Of a stretch of 64,000 bases of DNA, positions 12,420-27,600 are shown piece by piece (within the stretch, counting starts at the first letter, position 1; each line of letters begins with the position of its first letter). The DNA lies in the NCBI GenBank assembly GCA_963580455.1, contig OY756962.1, positions 14,154,001 to 14,218,000 on the forward strand, written 5' to 3'. The position numbers were made by a program, and so were the translations under genes. The DNA is from Euonymus europaeus (Eukaryota; Streptophyta; Magnoliopsida; Celastrales; Celastraceae). A model generated the notes under the pieces. It was given only the letters and a program-made list of their open reading frames with translations, made no database searches and was not told the origin of the DNA.

Positions 12420-13100
12420 CAAATCACCAACTTTCTATGAGAAATGGACAAAACCGTTAAAAGCTCCTCCATAGAGAGAGTTGAGCAACTTCGAACCGTC
12501 AAAGTTTCTCGGTGTGCACTTTTTATTGTTCTTCTATGTGAAATTTTATGAGTATAAGCTTCCTAGATTATTTCGATGCCAAAAAATGAACTTTTTACGA
12601 CAAATGGACAAAACCCTTAAAAGCTCCTCCACAGAGAGAGTTGAGCAACTTCGGACCAACAAAGTTCCTCGGGATACACTTTTTATTGTTCTTCTATGTC
12701 AAATTTTACGAGTATAAGCTTCCAAGATTATTTCGATGCCAAAACACCATCTTTCTATGACAAATGGACAAAACCGTTAAAAAGCCCCTCCATAGAGAGA
12801 GTTGAGCAACTTCGGACCATCAAAGTTTCTCGGTGTACACTTTTTATTGTTCTTCTATGTCAAATTTTACACGTATAAGCTTCCAAGATTATTTCGATTC
12901 CTAATCACCAACTTTCTATGAGAAATGGACAACACCGTTAAAAGCTCCTCCATAGGGAGAGTTGAGCAACTTCGAACCGTCAAAGTTGCTCGGTGTGCAC
13001 TTTTTATTGTTCTTCTATGTGAAATTTTATGAGTATAAGCTTCCTAGATTATTTCCATGCCAAAAAATGAACTTTTTACGACAAATGGGCAAAACTGTTA
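12420..13100 (+). repeat. Block with a distal copy at about 33.5-34.2 kb
   Basis: 12,449-13,090 and 33,562-34,203 match at a 21,113-bp offset. They share the 1-bp gain in GTTAAAAAGCCCC, GGACAACACCG and CATAGGGAGAG. A related stretch lies at 41.5-41.9 kb. The copy at 33.5 kb has its own 1-bp loss in CCAAGTTCTATG. Confidence 0.7.
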
Positions 13101-16100
13101 AAAGCTCCTCCATAGAGAGAGTTGAGCAATTTCGGACCAACAAAGTTGCTCGGGATACACTTTTTATTGTTCTTTTATGTCAAATTTTACGAGTATAAGC
13201 TTCCTAGATTATTTCGATGCTAAAACACCATCTTTATATGACAAATGGACAAAACCGTTAAAAGCTCCTCCATAGAGAGAGTTGAGCAATTTCGGACCAA
13301 CAAAGTTGCTCGGGATACACTTTTTATTGTTCTTTTATGTCAAATTTTACGAGTATAAGCTTCCTAGATTATTTCGATGCTAAAACACCATCTTTATATG
13401 ACAAATGGACAAAACCGTTAAAAGCTCCTCCAGAGAGAGAGTTGAGCAACTTCGGACCATCAAAGTTGCTCGGTGTACACTTTTTATTGTTATTCTATGT
13501 CAAATTTTACGAGTATAAGTTTCCTTGATTATTTCTACGCTAAAACACCATCTTTCTATGACAAATGGACAAAACCGTTAAAAGCCTCTCCATAGAGAGA
13601 GTTGAGCAACTTCGACCATCAAAGTTGCTCGGTGTACACTTTTTATTATTTTTCTATGTCAAATTTTATGAGTATAAGCTTCCAATATTATTTCGATTCC
13701 AAATCACCAACTTTCTATGAGAAATGGACAAAATCGTTAAAAGCTCCTCCATAGAGAGAGTGGAGCAACTTCGAACCATCAAAGTTGCTCGATGTACACT
13801 TTTTATTTTTCTTCTATGATAAATTTTACGAGCATAAGCTTCCAAGATTATTTCGATGCCAAAACACCAACTTTTTATCACAAATGGACAAAACCGTTAA
13901 AAGCTCCTCCACAGAGAGAGTTGAGCAATTTCGGACCAACAAAGTCGCTCGGGATACACTTTTTATTGTTCTTCTTTGTCAAATTTTACGAGTATAAGCT
14001 TCCTAGATTATTTCGATGCTAAAACACCATCTTTCTATGACAAATGGACAAAACCGTTAAAAGCCCCTCCATAGAGAGAGTTGAGCAACTTCGGACCATC
14101 AAAGTTTCTCGGTGTACACTTTTTATTGTTCTTCTATGTCAAATTTTACGCGTATAAGCTTCCAAGATTATTTCGATTCCAAATCACCAACTTTCTATGA
14201 GAAATGGACAAAACCGTTAAAGGCTCCTCCATAGAGAGAGTTGAGCAACTTCGAACCGTCAAAGTTTCTCGGTGTGGACTTTTTATTGTTCTTCTATTTG
14301 AAATTTTATGAGTGTAAGTTTCCAAGATTATTTCGATGCCAAAAAATGAACTTTTTACGACAAATGGACAAAACCGTTAAAAGCTCCTCCACAGAGAGAG
14401 TTGAGCAACTTCGGACCATCAAAGTTTCTCGGTGTACACTTTTTATTGTTCTTCTATGTCAAATTTTACACGTATAAGCTTCCAAGATTATTTCGATTCC
14501 AAATCACCAACTTTCTATGAGAAATGGACAACACCGTTAAAAGCTCCTCCATAGGGAGAGTTGAGCAACTTCGAACCGTCAAAGTTGCTCGGTGTGCACT
14601 TTTTATTGTTCTTCTATGTGAAATTTTATGAGTATAAGCTTCCTAGATTATTTCCATGCCAAAAAATGAACTTTTTACGACAAATGGACGAAATCGTTAA
14701 AAGCTCCTCCACAGAGAGAGTTGAGCAACTTCGGACCAACAAAGTTGCCCGGGATACACTTTTTATTGTTCTTCTATGTCAAATTTAACGAGTATAAGCT
14801 TCCAAGATTATTTCGATGACAAAACACCAACTTTTTATCACAAACGGACAAAACCGTTAAAAAGCCCCTCCATAGAGAGAGTTGAGCAACTTCGGACCAT
14901 CAAAGTTTCTCGATGTACACTTTTTATTGTTCTTCTATGTCAAATTTTACACGTATAAGCTTCCAAGATTATTTCGATTCCAAATCAACAACTTTCTATG
15001 AGAAATGGACAACACCGTTAAAAGCTCCTCCATAGGGAGAGTTGAGCAACTTCGAACCGTCAAAGTTGCTCGGTGTGCACTTTTTATTGTTCTTCTATGT
15101 GAAATTTTATGAGTATAAGCTTCCTAGATTATTTCCATGCCAAAAAATGAACTTTTTACGACAAATAGACAAAACCGTTAAAAGCTCCTCCACAGAGAGA
15201 GTTGAGCAACTTCGGACCAACAAAGTTGCTCGGGATACACTTTTTATTGTTCTTCTATGTCAAATTTTACGAGTATAAGCTTCCAAGATTATTTCGATGC
15301 CAAAACACCAACTTTTTATCACAAATGGACAAAACCGTTAAAAGCTCCTCCATAGAGAGAGTTGAGCAATTTCGGACAAACAAAGTTGCTCGGGATACAA
15401 TTTTTATTATTCTTTTATGTCAAATTTTACGAGTATAAGCTTCCTAGATTATTTCGATGCTAAAACACTATCTTTATATGACAAATGGACAAAACCGTTA
15501 AAAGCTCCTCCATAGAGAGAGTTGAGCAATTTCGGACCAAAAAAGTTGCTCGGGATACACTTTTTATTGTTCTTTTATGTCAAATTTTACGAGTATAAGC
15601 TTCCTAGATTATTTCGATGCTAAAACACCATCTTTATATGACAAATGGACAAAACCGTTAAAAGCTCCTCCATAGAGAGAGTTGAGCAACTTCGGACCAT
15701 CAAAGTTGCTCGGTGTACACTTTTTATTGTTATTCTATGTCAAATTTTACGAGTATAAGCTTCCTTGATTATTTCGATGCTAAAAACGATCTTTCCATGA
15801 CAAATGGATAAAACCGTTAAAAGCTCCTCCATAGAGAGAGTTGAGCAACTTCGAACCATCAAAGTTGCTCGATGTAGACTTTTTATTGTTCTTCTATGTA
15901 AAATTTTACGAGTATAAAGCTTCCTAGATTATTTCGATGCCAAAACACCATCTTTCTATGACAAATGGACAAAACCGTTAAAAGCCCCTCCATAGAGAGA
16001 GTTGAGCAACTTCGGACCATCAAAGTTTCTCGGTGTACACTTTTTATTGTTCTTCTATGTCAAATTTTACGCGTATAAGCTTCCAAGATTATTTCGATTC

Positions 16101-17089
16101 CAAATCATCAACTTTCTATGAGAAATGGACAAAACCGTTAAAAGCTCCTCCATAGAGAGAGTTGAGCAACTTCGAACCGTCAAAGTTGCTCGGTGTGCAC
16201 TTTTTATTGTTCTTCTATGAGAAATTTTATGAGTATAAGTTTCCTAGATTATTTCGATGCCAAAAAATGAACTTTTTACGACAAATGGACAAAGCCGTTA
16301 AAAGCTCCTACATAGAGAGAGTTGAGAAACTTCGGACCAACAAAGTTGCTCGGGATACACTTTTTATTGTTCTTCTATGTTAAATTTTACGAGTATAAGC
16401 TTCCTAGATTATTTCGATGCCAAAACACCAACATTTTATCACAAATGGACAAAACCGTTAAAAGCTCCTACATAGAGAGAGTTGAGCAACTTCGGACAAA
16501 CGAAGTTGCTCGGGATACACTTTTTATTGATCTTCTTTGTCAAATTTTACGAGTATAGGCTTCCTAGATATTTTCGATGCTAAAACACCATCTTTCTATG
16601 ACAAATGGACAAAATCGTTAAAAGCCCCTCCATAGAGAGAGTTGAACAACTTCGGACCATCAATGTTGCTCGGTGTACACTTTTTATTGTTCTTCTATGT
16701 CAAATTTTACGAGTATAAGCTTCCAAGATTATTTCCATTCCAAAACACCAACTTTTTATCACAAATGGACAAAACCGTTAAAAGCTCCTACTTAGAGAGA
16801 GTTGAGCAACTTCGGACCAACAAAGTTCCTCGAGATACACTTTTTATTGTTCTTCTTTGTCAAATTTTATGAGTAGAAGCTTCCTAGATTATTTCTATGC
16901 TAAAACACCATCTTTCTATGACAAATGGACAAAACCGTTAAAAGCCTCTCCATAGAGAGAGTTGAGCAACTTCGGACCATCAAAGTTGCTCGGTGTACAC
17001 TTTTTATTATTATTCTATGTCAAATTTTATGAGTATAAGTTTCCAATATTATTTCGATTCCAAATCACCAACTTTCTATGAGAAATGGA

Positions 17090-17729
17090 CAAAACCGTTA
17101 AAAGCTCCTCCATAGAGAGAATGGAGCAACTTCGAACCATCAAAGTTGCTCGATGTACACTTTTTATTTTTCTTCTATGTCAAATTTTACGAGCATAAGC
17201 TTCCAAGATTATTTCGATGCCAAAACACCAACTTTTTATCACAAATGGAGAAAACCGTTAAAAGCTCCTCCCTAGAGAGAGTTGAGCAATTTTGGACCAA
17301 CAAAGTCGCTCGGGATACACTTTTTACTGTTCTTCTTTGTCAAATTTTACGAGTATAAGCTTCCTAGATTATTTCGATGCTAAAACACCATCTTTCTATG
17401 ACAAATGGACAAAACCGTTAAAAGCTCCTCCATAGAGAGAATGGAGCAACTTCGAACCATCAAAGTTGCTCGATGTACACTTTTTATTTTTCTTCTATGT
17501 CAAATTTTACGAGCATAAGCTTCCAAGATTATTTCGATGCCAAAACACCAACTTTTTATCACAAATGGAGAAAACCGTTAAAAGCTCCTCCCTAGAAAGA
17601 GTTGAGCAATTTTGGACCAACAAAGTCGCTCGGGATACACTTTTTACTGTTCTTCTTTGTCAAATTTTACGAGTATAAGCTTCCTAGATTATTTCGATGC
17701 TAAAACACCATCTTTCTATGACAAATGGA
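17090..17729 (+). repeat. Tandem duplication of a 320-bp dimer
   Basis: The monomers starting at 17,090 and 17,250 recur at 17,410 and 17,570 with shared private variants: AGAGAGAATGGAG, ATGGAGAAAACC, GAGCAATTTTGGACC and CTTTTTACTG. One clear difference is CCTAGAGAGAG against CCTAGAAAGAG. The related locus at 37.4-39.0 kb has only one copy, so the duplication probably arose after those blocks separated. Confidence 0.85.
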
Positions 17730-19670
17730 CAAAACCGTTAAAAGCCCATCCATAGAGAGAGTTGAGCAACTTCGGACCATCAAAGTTTCTCGGTGTACAC
17801 TTTTTATTGTTCTTCTATGTCAAATTTTACGCGTATAAGCTTCCAAGATTATTTCGATTCCAAATCATCAACTTTCTATGAGAAATGGACAACACCGTTA
17901 AAAGCTCCTCCATAGAGAGAGTTGAGCAACTTCGAACCGTCAAAGTTGCTCGGTGTGCACTTTTTATTGTTCTTCTATGAGAAATTTTATGAGTATAAGT
18001 TTCCTAGATTATTTCGATGCCAAAAAATGAACTTTTTACGACAAATGGACAAAGCCGTTAAAAGCTCCTACATAGAGAGAATGGAGCAACTTCGAACCAT
18101 CAAAGTTGCTCGATGTACACTTTTTATTTTTCTTCTATGTCAAATTTTACGAGCATAAGCTTCCAAGATTATTTCGATGCCAAAAAATGAACTTTTTACG
18201 ACAAATCGACAAAACCGTTAAAAGCTCCTCCCTAGAGAGAGTTGAGCAATTTCGGACCAACAAAGTCGCTCGGGATACACTTTTTACTGTTCTTCTATGT
18301 CATATTTTACGAGTATAAGCTTCCTAGATTATTTCGATGCTAAAACACCATCTTTCTATGACAAATGGACAAAACCGTTAAAAGCTCCTCCATAGAGAGA
18401 GTTGAGCAACTTCGAACCATCAAAGTTGTTCGATGTACACTTTTTATTGTCCTTCTATGTTAAATTTTATGAGAATAAGCTTCTTAGATTATTTCGATGC
18501 CAAAAAACGAACTTTTTACGAGAAATGGACAAAGCAGTTAAAAACACCTCCATAGAGAGAGTTGAGCAACTTCGGACCATCAAAGTTGCTCGGTGTACAC
18601 TTTTTATTATTCTTCTATGTCAAATTTTACGAGTATAATCTTCCAAGATTATTTCGATGCCAAAACACCAACTTTTTATCACAAATGGACAAAACCGTTA
18701 AAAGCTCCTCCATAGAGATAGTTGAGCAATTTCGGACCAACAAAGTTGCTCGGGATACACTTTTTATTGTTCTTTTATGTCAAATTTTACGAGTATAAGC
18801 TTCCTAGATTATTTCGATGCTAAAACACCATCTTTATATGACAAATGGACAAAACCGTTAAAAGCTCATCCATAGAGAGAGTTGAGCAACTTCGGACCAT
18901 CAAAGTTGCTCGGTGTACACTTTTTATAGTTATTCTATGTCAAATTTTACGAGTATAAGCTTCCTTGATTATTTCGATGCTAAAACACTATCTTTCCATG
19001 ACAAATGGATAAAACCGTTAAAAGCTCCTCCATAGAGAGAGTTGAGCAACTTCGAACCATCAAAGTTCCTCGATGTACACTTTTTATTGTTATTCTATGT
19101 CAAATTTTACGAGTATAAGTTTCCTAGATTATTTCGATGCCAAAACACCATCTTTCTATGACAAATGGAAAAAACCGTTAAAAGCCCCTCCATAGAGAGA
19201 TTTGAGCAACTTCGGACCATCAAAGTTTCTCGGTGTACACTTTTTATTGTTCTTCTATGTCAAATTTTACGCGTATAAGCTTCCAAGATTATTTCGATTC
19301 CAAATCATCAACTTTCTATGAGAAATGGACAAAACCGTTAAAAGCTCCTCCATAGAGAGAGTTGAGCAACTTCGAACCGTCAAAGTTGCTCGGTGTGCAC
19401 TTTTTATTGTTCTTCTATGAGAAATTTTATGAGTATAAGCTTCCTAGATTATTTCGATGCCAAAAAATGAACTTTTTACGACAAATGGACAAAGCCGTTA
19501 AAAGCTCCTACATAGAGAGAGTTGAGAAACTTCGGACCAACAAAGTTGCTCGCGATACACTTTTTATTGTTCTTCTATGTTAAATTTTACGAGTATAAGC
19601 TTCCTAGATTATTTCGATGCCAAAACACCAACATTTTATCACAAATGGACAAAACCGTTAAAAGTTCCTA

Positions 19671-20630
19671 CATAGAGAGAGTTGAGCAACTTCGGACAAA
19701 CGAAGTTGCTCGGGATACACTTTTTATTGCTCTTCTTTGTCAAATTTTACGAGTATAGGCTTCGTAGATATTTTCGATGCTAAAACACCATCTTTCTATG
19801 ACAAATGGACAAAATCGTTAAAAGCCCCTCCATAGAGAGAGTTGAGCAACTTCGGACCATCAATGTTGCTCGGTGTACACTTTTTATTGTTCTTCTATGT
19901 CAAATTTTACGAGTATAAGCTTCCAAGATTATTTCCATTCCAAAACACCAACTTTTTATCACAAATGGACAAAACCGTTAAAAGCTCCTACATAGAGAGA
20001 GTTGAGCAACTTCGGACCAACAAAGTTCCTCGCGATACACTTTTTATTGTTCTTCTTTGTCAAATTTTACGAGTAGAAGCTTCCTAGATTATTTCTATGC
20101 TAAAACACCATCTTTCTATGACAAATGGACAAAACCGTTAAAAGCCCCTCCATAGAGAGAGTTGAGCAACTTCGGACAAACGAAGTTGCTCGGGATACAC
20201 TTTTTATTGCTCTTCTTTGTCAAATTTTACGAGTATAGGCTTCCTAGATATTTTCGATGCTAAAACACCATCTTTCTATGACAAATGGACAAAATCGTTA
20301 AAAGCCCCTCCATAGAGAGAGTTGAGCAACTTCGGACCATCAATGTTGCTCGGTGTACACTTTTTATTGTTCTTCTATGTCAAATTTTACGAGTATAAGC
20401 TTCCAAGACTATTTCCATTCCAAAACACCAACTTTTTATCACAAATGGACAAAACCGTTAAAAGCTCCTACATAGAGAGAGTTGAGCAACTTCGGACCAA
20501 CAAAGTTCCTCGCGATACACTTTTTATTGTTCTTCTTTGTCAAATTTTACGAGTAGAAGCTTCCTAGATTATTTCTATGCTAAAACACCATCTTTCTATG
20601 ACAAATGGACAAAACCGTTAAAAGCCTCTC
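19671..20630 (+). repeat. Tandem duplication of a 480-bp trimer
   Basis: 19,671-20,150 and 20,151-20,630 match at a 480-bp offset. Both contain GGACAAACGAAGTTGC, the shortened TAGATATTTTCG, CCATCAATGTTGC and CGAGTAGAAGC. Differences seen are TTCGTAGATA against TTCCTAGATA and CCAAGATT against CCAAGACT. The same trimer type is present singly at 16.4-16.9, 38.0-38.5 and 43.3-43.7 kb. Confidence 0.85.
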
Positions 20631-23600
20631 GATAGAGAGAGTTGAGCAACTTCGGACCATCAAAGTTGCTCGGTGTACACTTTTTATTATTATTCTATGT
20701 CAAATTTTATGAGTATAAGCTTCCAATATTATTTCGATTCCAAATCACCAACTTTCTATGAGAAATGGACAAAACCGTTAAAAGCTCCTCCCTAGAGAGA
20801 GTTGAGCAATTTCGGACCAACAAAGTCGCTCGGGATACACTTTTTATTGTTCTTCTTTGTCAAATTTTACGAGTATAAGCTTCCTAGATTATTTCGATGC
20901 TAAAACACCATCTTTCTATGACAAATGGACAAAACCGTTAAAAGCCCCTCCATAGAGAGAGTTGATCAACTTCGGACCATCAAAGTTTCTCGGTGTACAC
21001 TTTTTATTGTTCTTCTATGTCAAATTTTACGCGTATAAGCTTCCAAGATTATTTCGATTCCAAATCACCAACTTTCTATGAGAAATGGACAAAACCGTTA
21101 AAAGCTCCTCCATAGAGAGAGTTGAGCAACTTCGAACCGTCAAAGTTTCTCGGTGTGCAATTTTTTTGTTCTTCTATGTGAAATTTTATGAGTGTAAGCT
21201 TCCAAGATTATTTCGATGCCAAAAAATCAACTTTTTACGACAAATGGACAAAATCGTTAAAAGCTCCTCCACAGAGAGGGTTGAGCAACTTCGGACAAAC
21301 AAAGTTGCTCGGGATACACTTTTTATTGTTCTTCTATGTCAAATTTTACGAGTATAAGCTTCCAAGATTATTTCGAAGCCAAAAAGCCAACTTTTTATCA
21401 CAAATGGACAAAACCGTTAAAAGCCCTTCCATAGAGAGAGTTGAGCAACTTCGGACTATCAAAGTTGCTCGGTGTACACTTTTTATTATTCTTCTATGTC
21501 AAATTTTACGAGTATAAGCTTCCAAGATTATTTCGATGCCAAAACACCAACTTTTTATCACAAATGGTCAAAACCGTTAAAAGCCCTTCCATAGAGAGTT
21601 GAGCAACCTCGGACCAACAAAGTTGCTCGGGATACACTTTTTATTGTTCTTCTATGTCAAATTTTATGAGTATAAGCTTCCTAGATTATTTCGATGCTAA
21701 AACACCATCTTTCTATGACAAATGGACAAAACCGTTAAAAGCCCCTCCATAGAGAGAGTTGAGCAACTTCGGACCATCAAAGTTTCTCGGTGTACACTTT
21801 TTATTGTTCTTCTATGTGAAATTTTATGAGTATAAGCTTCCAAGATTTTTTGGATGCCAAAAAATGAACTTTATACGAAAAATTGACAAAACCGTTAAAA
21901 GCTCCTCCATAGAGAGAGTTGACCAACTTCGGACCAACAAAGTTGCTCGGGATACACTTTGTATTGTTCTTCTATGTCAAATTTTACGAGTATAAGCTTC
22001 CTAGATTATTTCAATGCTAAAACACCATCTTTCTATGACAAATGGACAAAACCGTTAAAATATCCTCCATAGCGAGAGTTGAGCAACTTCAAACCAACAA
22101 AGTTGCTCGGTGTACACTTTTTATTGTTCTTCTATGTCAAATTTTACGAGTATATTCTTCAAAGATTATTTCGATTCCAAATCACCAACTTTCTATGAGA
22201 AATGGACAAAACCGTTAAAAGCTCCTCCATAGGGAGTGTGGAGCAACTTCGAACCATCAAAGTTGTTCGATGTACACTTTTTATTGTTCTTCCATGTTAA
22301 ATTTTATGAGTATAAGCTTCTTAGATTATTTCGATGCCAAAAAATGAACTTTTTACGAGAAATGGACAAAGCCGTTAAAAGCACCTCCATAGAAAGAGTT
22401 GAGCAACTTCGGACCATCAAAGTTGCTCGGTGTACACTTTTTATTATTCTTCTATGTCAAATTTTACGAGTATAAGCTTCCAAGATTATTTCGATGCCAA
22501 AACACCAACTTTTTATCACAAATGGACAAAACCGTTAAAAGCTCCTCCATAGAGAGAGTTGAGCAATTTCGGACCAACAAAGTTGCTCGGGATACACTTT
22601 TTATTGTTCTTTTATGTCAAATTTTACGAGTATAAGCTTCCTAGATTATTTCGATTCTAAAACACCATCTTTATATGACAAATGGACAAAACCGTTAAAA
22701 GCTCCTCCATAGAGAGAGTTGAGCAACTTCGGACCATCAAAGTTGCTTGGTGTACACTTTTTATTGTTATTCTATGTTAAATTTTATGAGTATAAGCTTC
22801 CTTGATTATTTCGATGCCAAAAAAGGAACTTTTTACGATAAATGGACGAAACCGTTAAAAGCTCCTCGATAGAGAGAGTTGAGTAACTTTGGACCATCAA
22901 AGTTGCTCGGTGTTCACTTTTTATTGTTCTTCTATGTCAAATTTTACGAGTATAAGCTTCCAAGATTATTTCGATTCCAAATCACCAACTTTCTATAAGA
23001 AATGGACAGAACCGCTAAAAGCTCCTCCATAGAGAGAGTTGAGCAACTTCGAACCATCAAAGTTGCTCGATGTACACTTTTTATTGTTCTTCTACGTCAA
23101 ATTTTACGAGTATAAGATTCCAAGATTATTTCGATGCCAAAACACCAACTTTTTATCACAAATGGACAAAACCGTTAAAAGCCCCTCTATAGAGAGAGTT
23201 GAGCAACTTCGGACTAACAAAGTTGCTCGGGATATACTTTTTATTGTTCTTCTATGTCAAATTTTACGAGTATAAGCTTCCTAGATTATTTTGATGCTAA
23301 AACACCATCTTTCCATGACAAATGAACAAAACCGTTAAAAGCTCCTACATAGTGAGAGTTGAGCAACTTCGGACCATCAAAGTTCCTCAGCGTACACTTT
23401 TTATTGTTCTTCTATGTCAAATTTTACGAGTATAAGCTTCCAAGATTATTTCGATGCCCAAACACCAACTTTTTATCACAAATGGACAAAACCGTTAAAA
23501 GCCCTTCCATAGAGAGAGTTGAGCAACTTCGGACCAACAAAGTTGCTCGGGATACACTTTTTATTATTCTTCTTTGTCAAATTTTACGAGTATAAGCTTC

Positions 23601-24600
23601 CTAGATTATTTCGATGCTAAAACACCATCTTTCTATGACAAATGGACAAAACTGTTAAAAGCCCCTCCATAGAGAGAGTTGAGCAACTTCGGACCATCAA
23701 AGTTGCTCGGTGTACACTTTTTATTGTTATTCTATGTCAAATTTTATGAGTATAAGCTTCCAAGATTATTTCGATTCTAAATCACCAACTTTCTATGAGA
23801 AATGGACAAAACCGTTAAAAGCTCCTCCATAGAGAGAGTTGAGCAACTTCGAACCAACAAAGTTGCCCGGGATACACTTTTTATTGTTCTTCTTTGTTCA
23901 ATTTTATGAGTATAAGCTTCCTAGATTTTTTCGATGCTAAAACACCATCTTTCTTTGACAAATTGACAAAACCATTAAAAGCCTCTCGATAGAGAGAGTT
24001 GAGAACTTCGGACCATCAAAGTTGCTCGGTGTACACTTTTTATTGTTCTTCTATGTCAAATTTTACAAGTTTAAGATTTCAAGATTATTTCGATGCCAAA
24101 ACACCAACATTTTATCACATATGGACAAAACCGTTAAAAGCTCCTACATAGAGAGAGTTGAGCAACTTCGGACCAACAAAGTTGCTCGATGAACACTTAT
24201 TATTGCTCTTCTTTGTCAAATTTTACGAGTATAAGCTTCCTAGATTTTTTCGATGCCAAAAAACGAACTTTTTACGAGAAATGGACAAAACCGTTAAAAG
24301 CACCTCCATAGAGAGAGTTGAGCAACTTCGGGCCATCAAAGTTGCTCGGTGTACACTTTTTATTATTCTTCTATGTCAAATTTTACGAGTATAAGCTTCC
24401 AAGTTTATTTCGATGTCAAAACAGCAACTTTTTATCACAAATGGACAAAACCGTTAAAAGCTCCTCCATAAAGAGAGTTGAGCAATTTCGGACCAACAAA
24501 GTTGCCCGGGATACACTTTTTATTGTTCTTTTATATCAAATTTTACGAGTATAAGCTTCCTAGATTATTTCGATGCTAAAACACCATCTTTCTTTGACAA

Positions 24601-27600
24601 ATGGACAAAACCGTTAAAAGCTCCTCTACAGAGAGAGTTGAGCAACTTCGGACCATCAGAGTTGCTCGGTGTACACTTTTTATTGTTCTTCTATGTCAAA
24701 TTTTACGAGTTTAAGCTTCCAAGATTATTTCGATGCCAAAACACCAACATTTTATCACAAAAGGACAAAACCGTTAAAAGCTCCCACATAGAGAGATTTG
24801 AGCAACTTCGGACAAACAAAGTTGCTCGGGATTCACTTTTTATTGCTCTTCTTTGTCAAATTTTACGAGTATAGGCTTCCTAGATTTTTTCGATGCTTTA
24901 GCACCATCTTTCTATGACAAATGGACAAAACCGTTAAAAGCCCCTCCATAGAGAGAGTTGAGCAACTTCGGACCATCTATGTTGCTCGGTGTACACTTCT
25001 TATTGTTCTTCTATGTCAAATTTTACGAGTATAAGCTTCCAAGTTAATTTCCATGCCGAAACACCAACTTTTTATCACAAATGGACAAAACCGTTAAAAG
25101 CTCCTCCCTAGAGAGAGTTGAGCAATTTCGGACCAACAAAGTCGGTCGGGACACACTTGTTATTGTTCTTCTTTGTCAAATTTTACGAGTATAAGCTTCC
25201 TAGATTATTTCGATGCTAAAACACCATCTTTCTATGACAAATGGACAAAAACGTTAAAAGCTCCTCCATAGAGAGAGTTGAGCAACTTCGGACCATCAAA
25301 GTTTCTCGGTGTACACTTTTTATTGTTCTTCTATGTCAAATTTTACGCGTATAAGCTTCCAAGATTATTTCGATTCCAAATCACCAACTTTATATGAGAA
25401 ATGGACAAAACCGTTAAAAGCTCCTCCATAGAGAGAGTTGAGCAATTTCGAACGTCAAAGTTGCTCGGTGTGCATTTTTTATGGTTCTTCTATGAGAAAT
25501 TTTATAAGTATAAGCTTCCTAGATTATTTCGATGCCAAAAAATGAACTTTTTATGACAAATGGACAAAACCGTTAAAAGCTCCTCCATAGAGAGAGTTGA
25601 GCAACTTCGGACCAACAAAGTTGCTCGGGATACACTTTTTATTGTTCTTCTATGTCAAATTTTACGAGTATAAGCTTCCAAGATTATTTCGATGCCCAAA
25701 CACCAACTTTTTTATCACAAATGGTCAAACCCGTTAAAAGCCCTTCCATAGAGAGTTGAGCAATTTCGGACCAACAAAGTCGCTCGGGAAACACTTTTTA
25801 TTGTTCTTCTTTGTCAAATTTTATGAGTATAAGCTTCCTAGATTATTTCGATGGTAAAACACCATCTTTCTATGACAAATGGACAAAACCGTTAAAAGCC
25901 CCTCCATAGAGAGAGTTGAGCAACTTCGCACCATCAAAGTTTCTCGGTGTACACTTTTTATTGTTCTTCTATGTCAAATTTTAACCGTATAAGCTTCCAA
26001 GATTATTTCGATTCCAAATCACCAACTTTCTATTAGAAATGGACAAAACCGTTAAAAGCTCCTCCATAGAGAGAGTTGAGCAACTTCGAACCGTCAAAGT
26101 TGCTCGGTGTGCACTTTTTATTGTTCTTCTATGAGAAATTTTATGAGTATAAGCTTCCTAGATTATTTCGATGCCAAAAAACGAACTTTTTACGACAAAT
26201 GGACAAAACCGTTAAAAGCACCTCCATAGAGAGAGTTGAGCAACTTCAGACCATCAAAGTTGCTCGATGTACACTTTTTATTATTCTTCTATGTCAAATT
26301 TTACGAGTATAAGCTTCCAAGATTATTTCGATGCCAAAACACCGACTTTTTATCACAAATGGACAAAACCGTTAAAAGCTCCTCCATAGAGAGAGTTGAG
26401 CAATTTCGGAACAACAAAGTTGCTCGAGATACACTTTTTATTATTCTTCTATGTCAAATTTTACGAGTATAAGCTTCCAAGATTATTTCGATGCCAAAAC
26501 ACCAACTTTTTATCACAAATAGACAAAACCGTTAAAAGCTCCTCCATAGAGAGAGTTGAGCAATTTCGGACCAACAAAGTTGCTCGAGATACACTTTTTA
26601 TTGTTCTTTTATGTCAAAATTTACTAGTATAAGCTTCCTAGATTATTTCGATGCTAAAACACCATCTTTCTATGACAAATGGACAAAACCGTTAAAAGCT
26701 CCTCCATAGAGAGAGTTGAGCAACTTCGGACCATCAAAGTTTCTCGGTGTACACTTTTTATTGATCTTCAATGTCAAATTTTACGAGTTTAAGCTTCCAA
26801 GATTATTTCGTTGCCAAAACACCAACATTTTATCACAAATGGACAAAACCGTTAAAAGCTCCTACATAGAGAGAATTGAGCAACTTCGGACCAACAAAGT
26901 TCCTCGGGATACACTTTTTATTGTTCTTCTTTGTCAATTTTTACGAGTATAAGCTTCCAAGATTATTTCGATTCCAAAACACCAACTTTTTATCACAAAT
27001 GGACAAAACCGTTAAAAGCTCCTACATAGAGAGAGTTGAGCAACTTCGGACCAACAAAGTTCCTCGGGATACACTTTTTATTGTTCTTCTTTGTCAAATT
27101 TTATGAGTAGAAGCTTCCTAGATTATTTCTATGCTAAAACACCATCTTTCTATGACAAATGGACAAAACCGTTAAAAACCTCTCTATAGAGATAGTTGAG
27201 AAACTTCGGACCATCAAAGTTTCTCGGTGTACACTTTTTATTGTTCTTCTATGTCAAATTTTACGCGTATAAGCTTCCAAGATTATTTCGTTTCCAAATC
27301 ACCAACTTTCTATGAGAAATGGACAAAACCGTTAAAAGCTCCTCTATAGAGAGAGTTGAGCAACTTCGGACCATCAATGTTGCTCGGTGTACAGTTTTTA
27401 TTGTTCTTCTATGTCAAATTTTACGAGTATAAGCTTCCAAGATTATTTCGATTCCAAAACACCAACTTTTTATCACAAATGGACAAAACCGTTAAAAGCT
27501 CCTACATAGAGAGAGTTGAGCAACTTCGGACCAACAAAGTTCCTCGGGATACACTTTTTATTGTTCTTCTTTGTCAAATTTTACGAGTAGAAGCTTCCTA

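Larger units (their letters stand above)
10689..21726 (+). repeat. Long rearranged HOR block, 69 monomers
   Basis: It begins with the HOR head and follows the canonical order for about 13 monomers, less one B2. It then becomes irregular and includes B-C-D and C-D-A runs between 12,769 and 15,330. From about 16,440 new monomer forms appear: CAACATTTT A-class monomers, and monomers with TTATTTCCATTCC ahead of an A-type segment. The block ends at the 2-bp-deleted monomer 21,569-21,726. Nested within it are the 320-bp and 480-bp duplications listed separately. Confidence 0.7.
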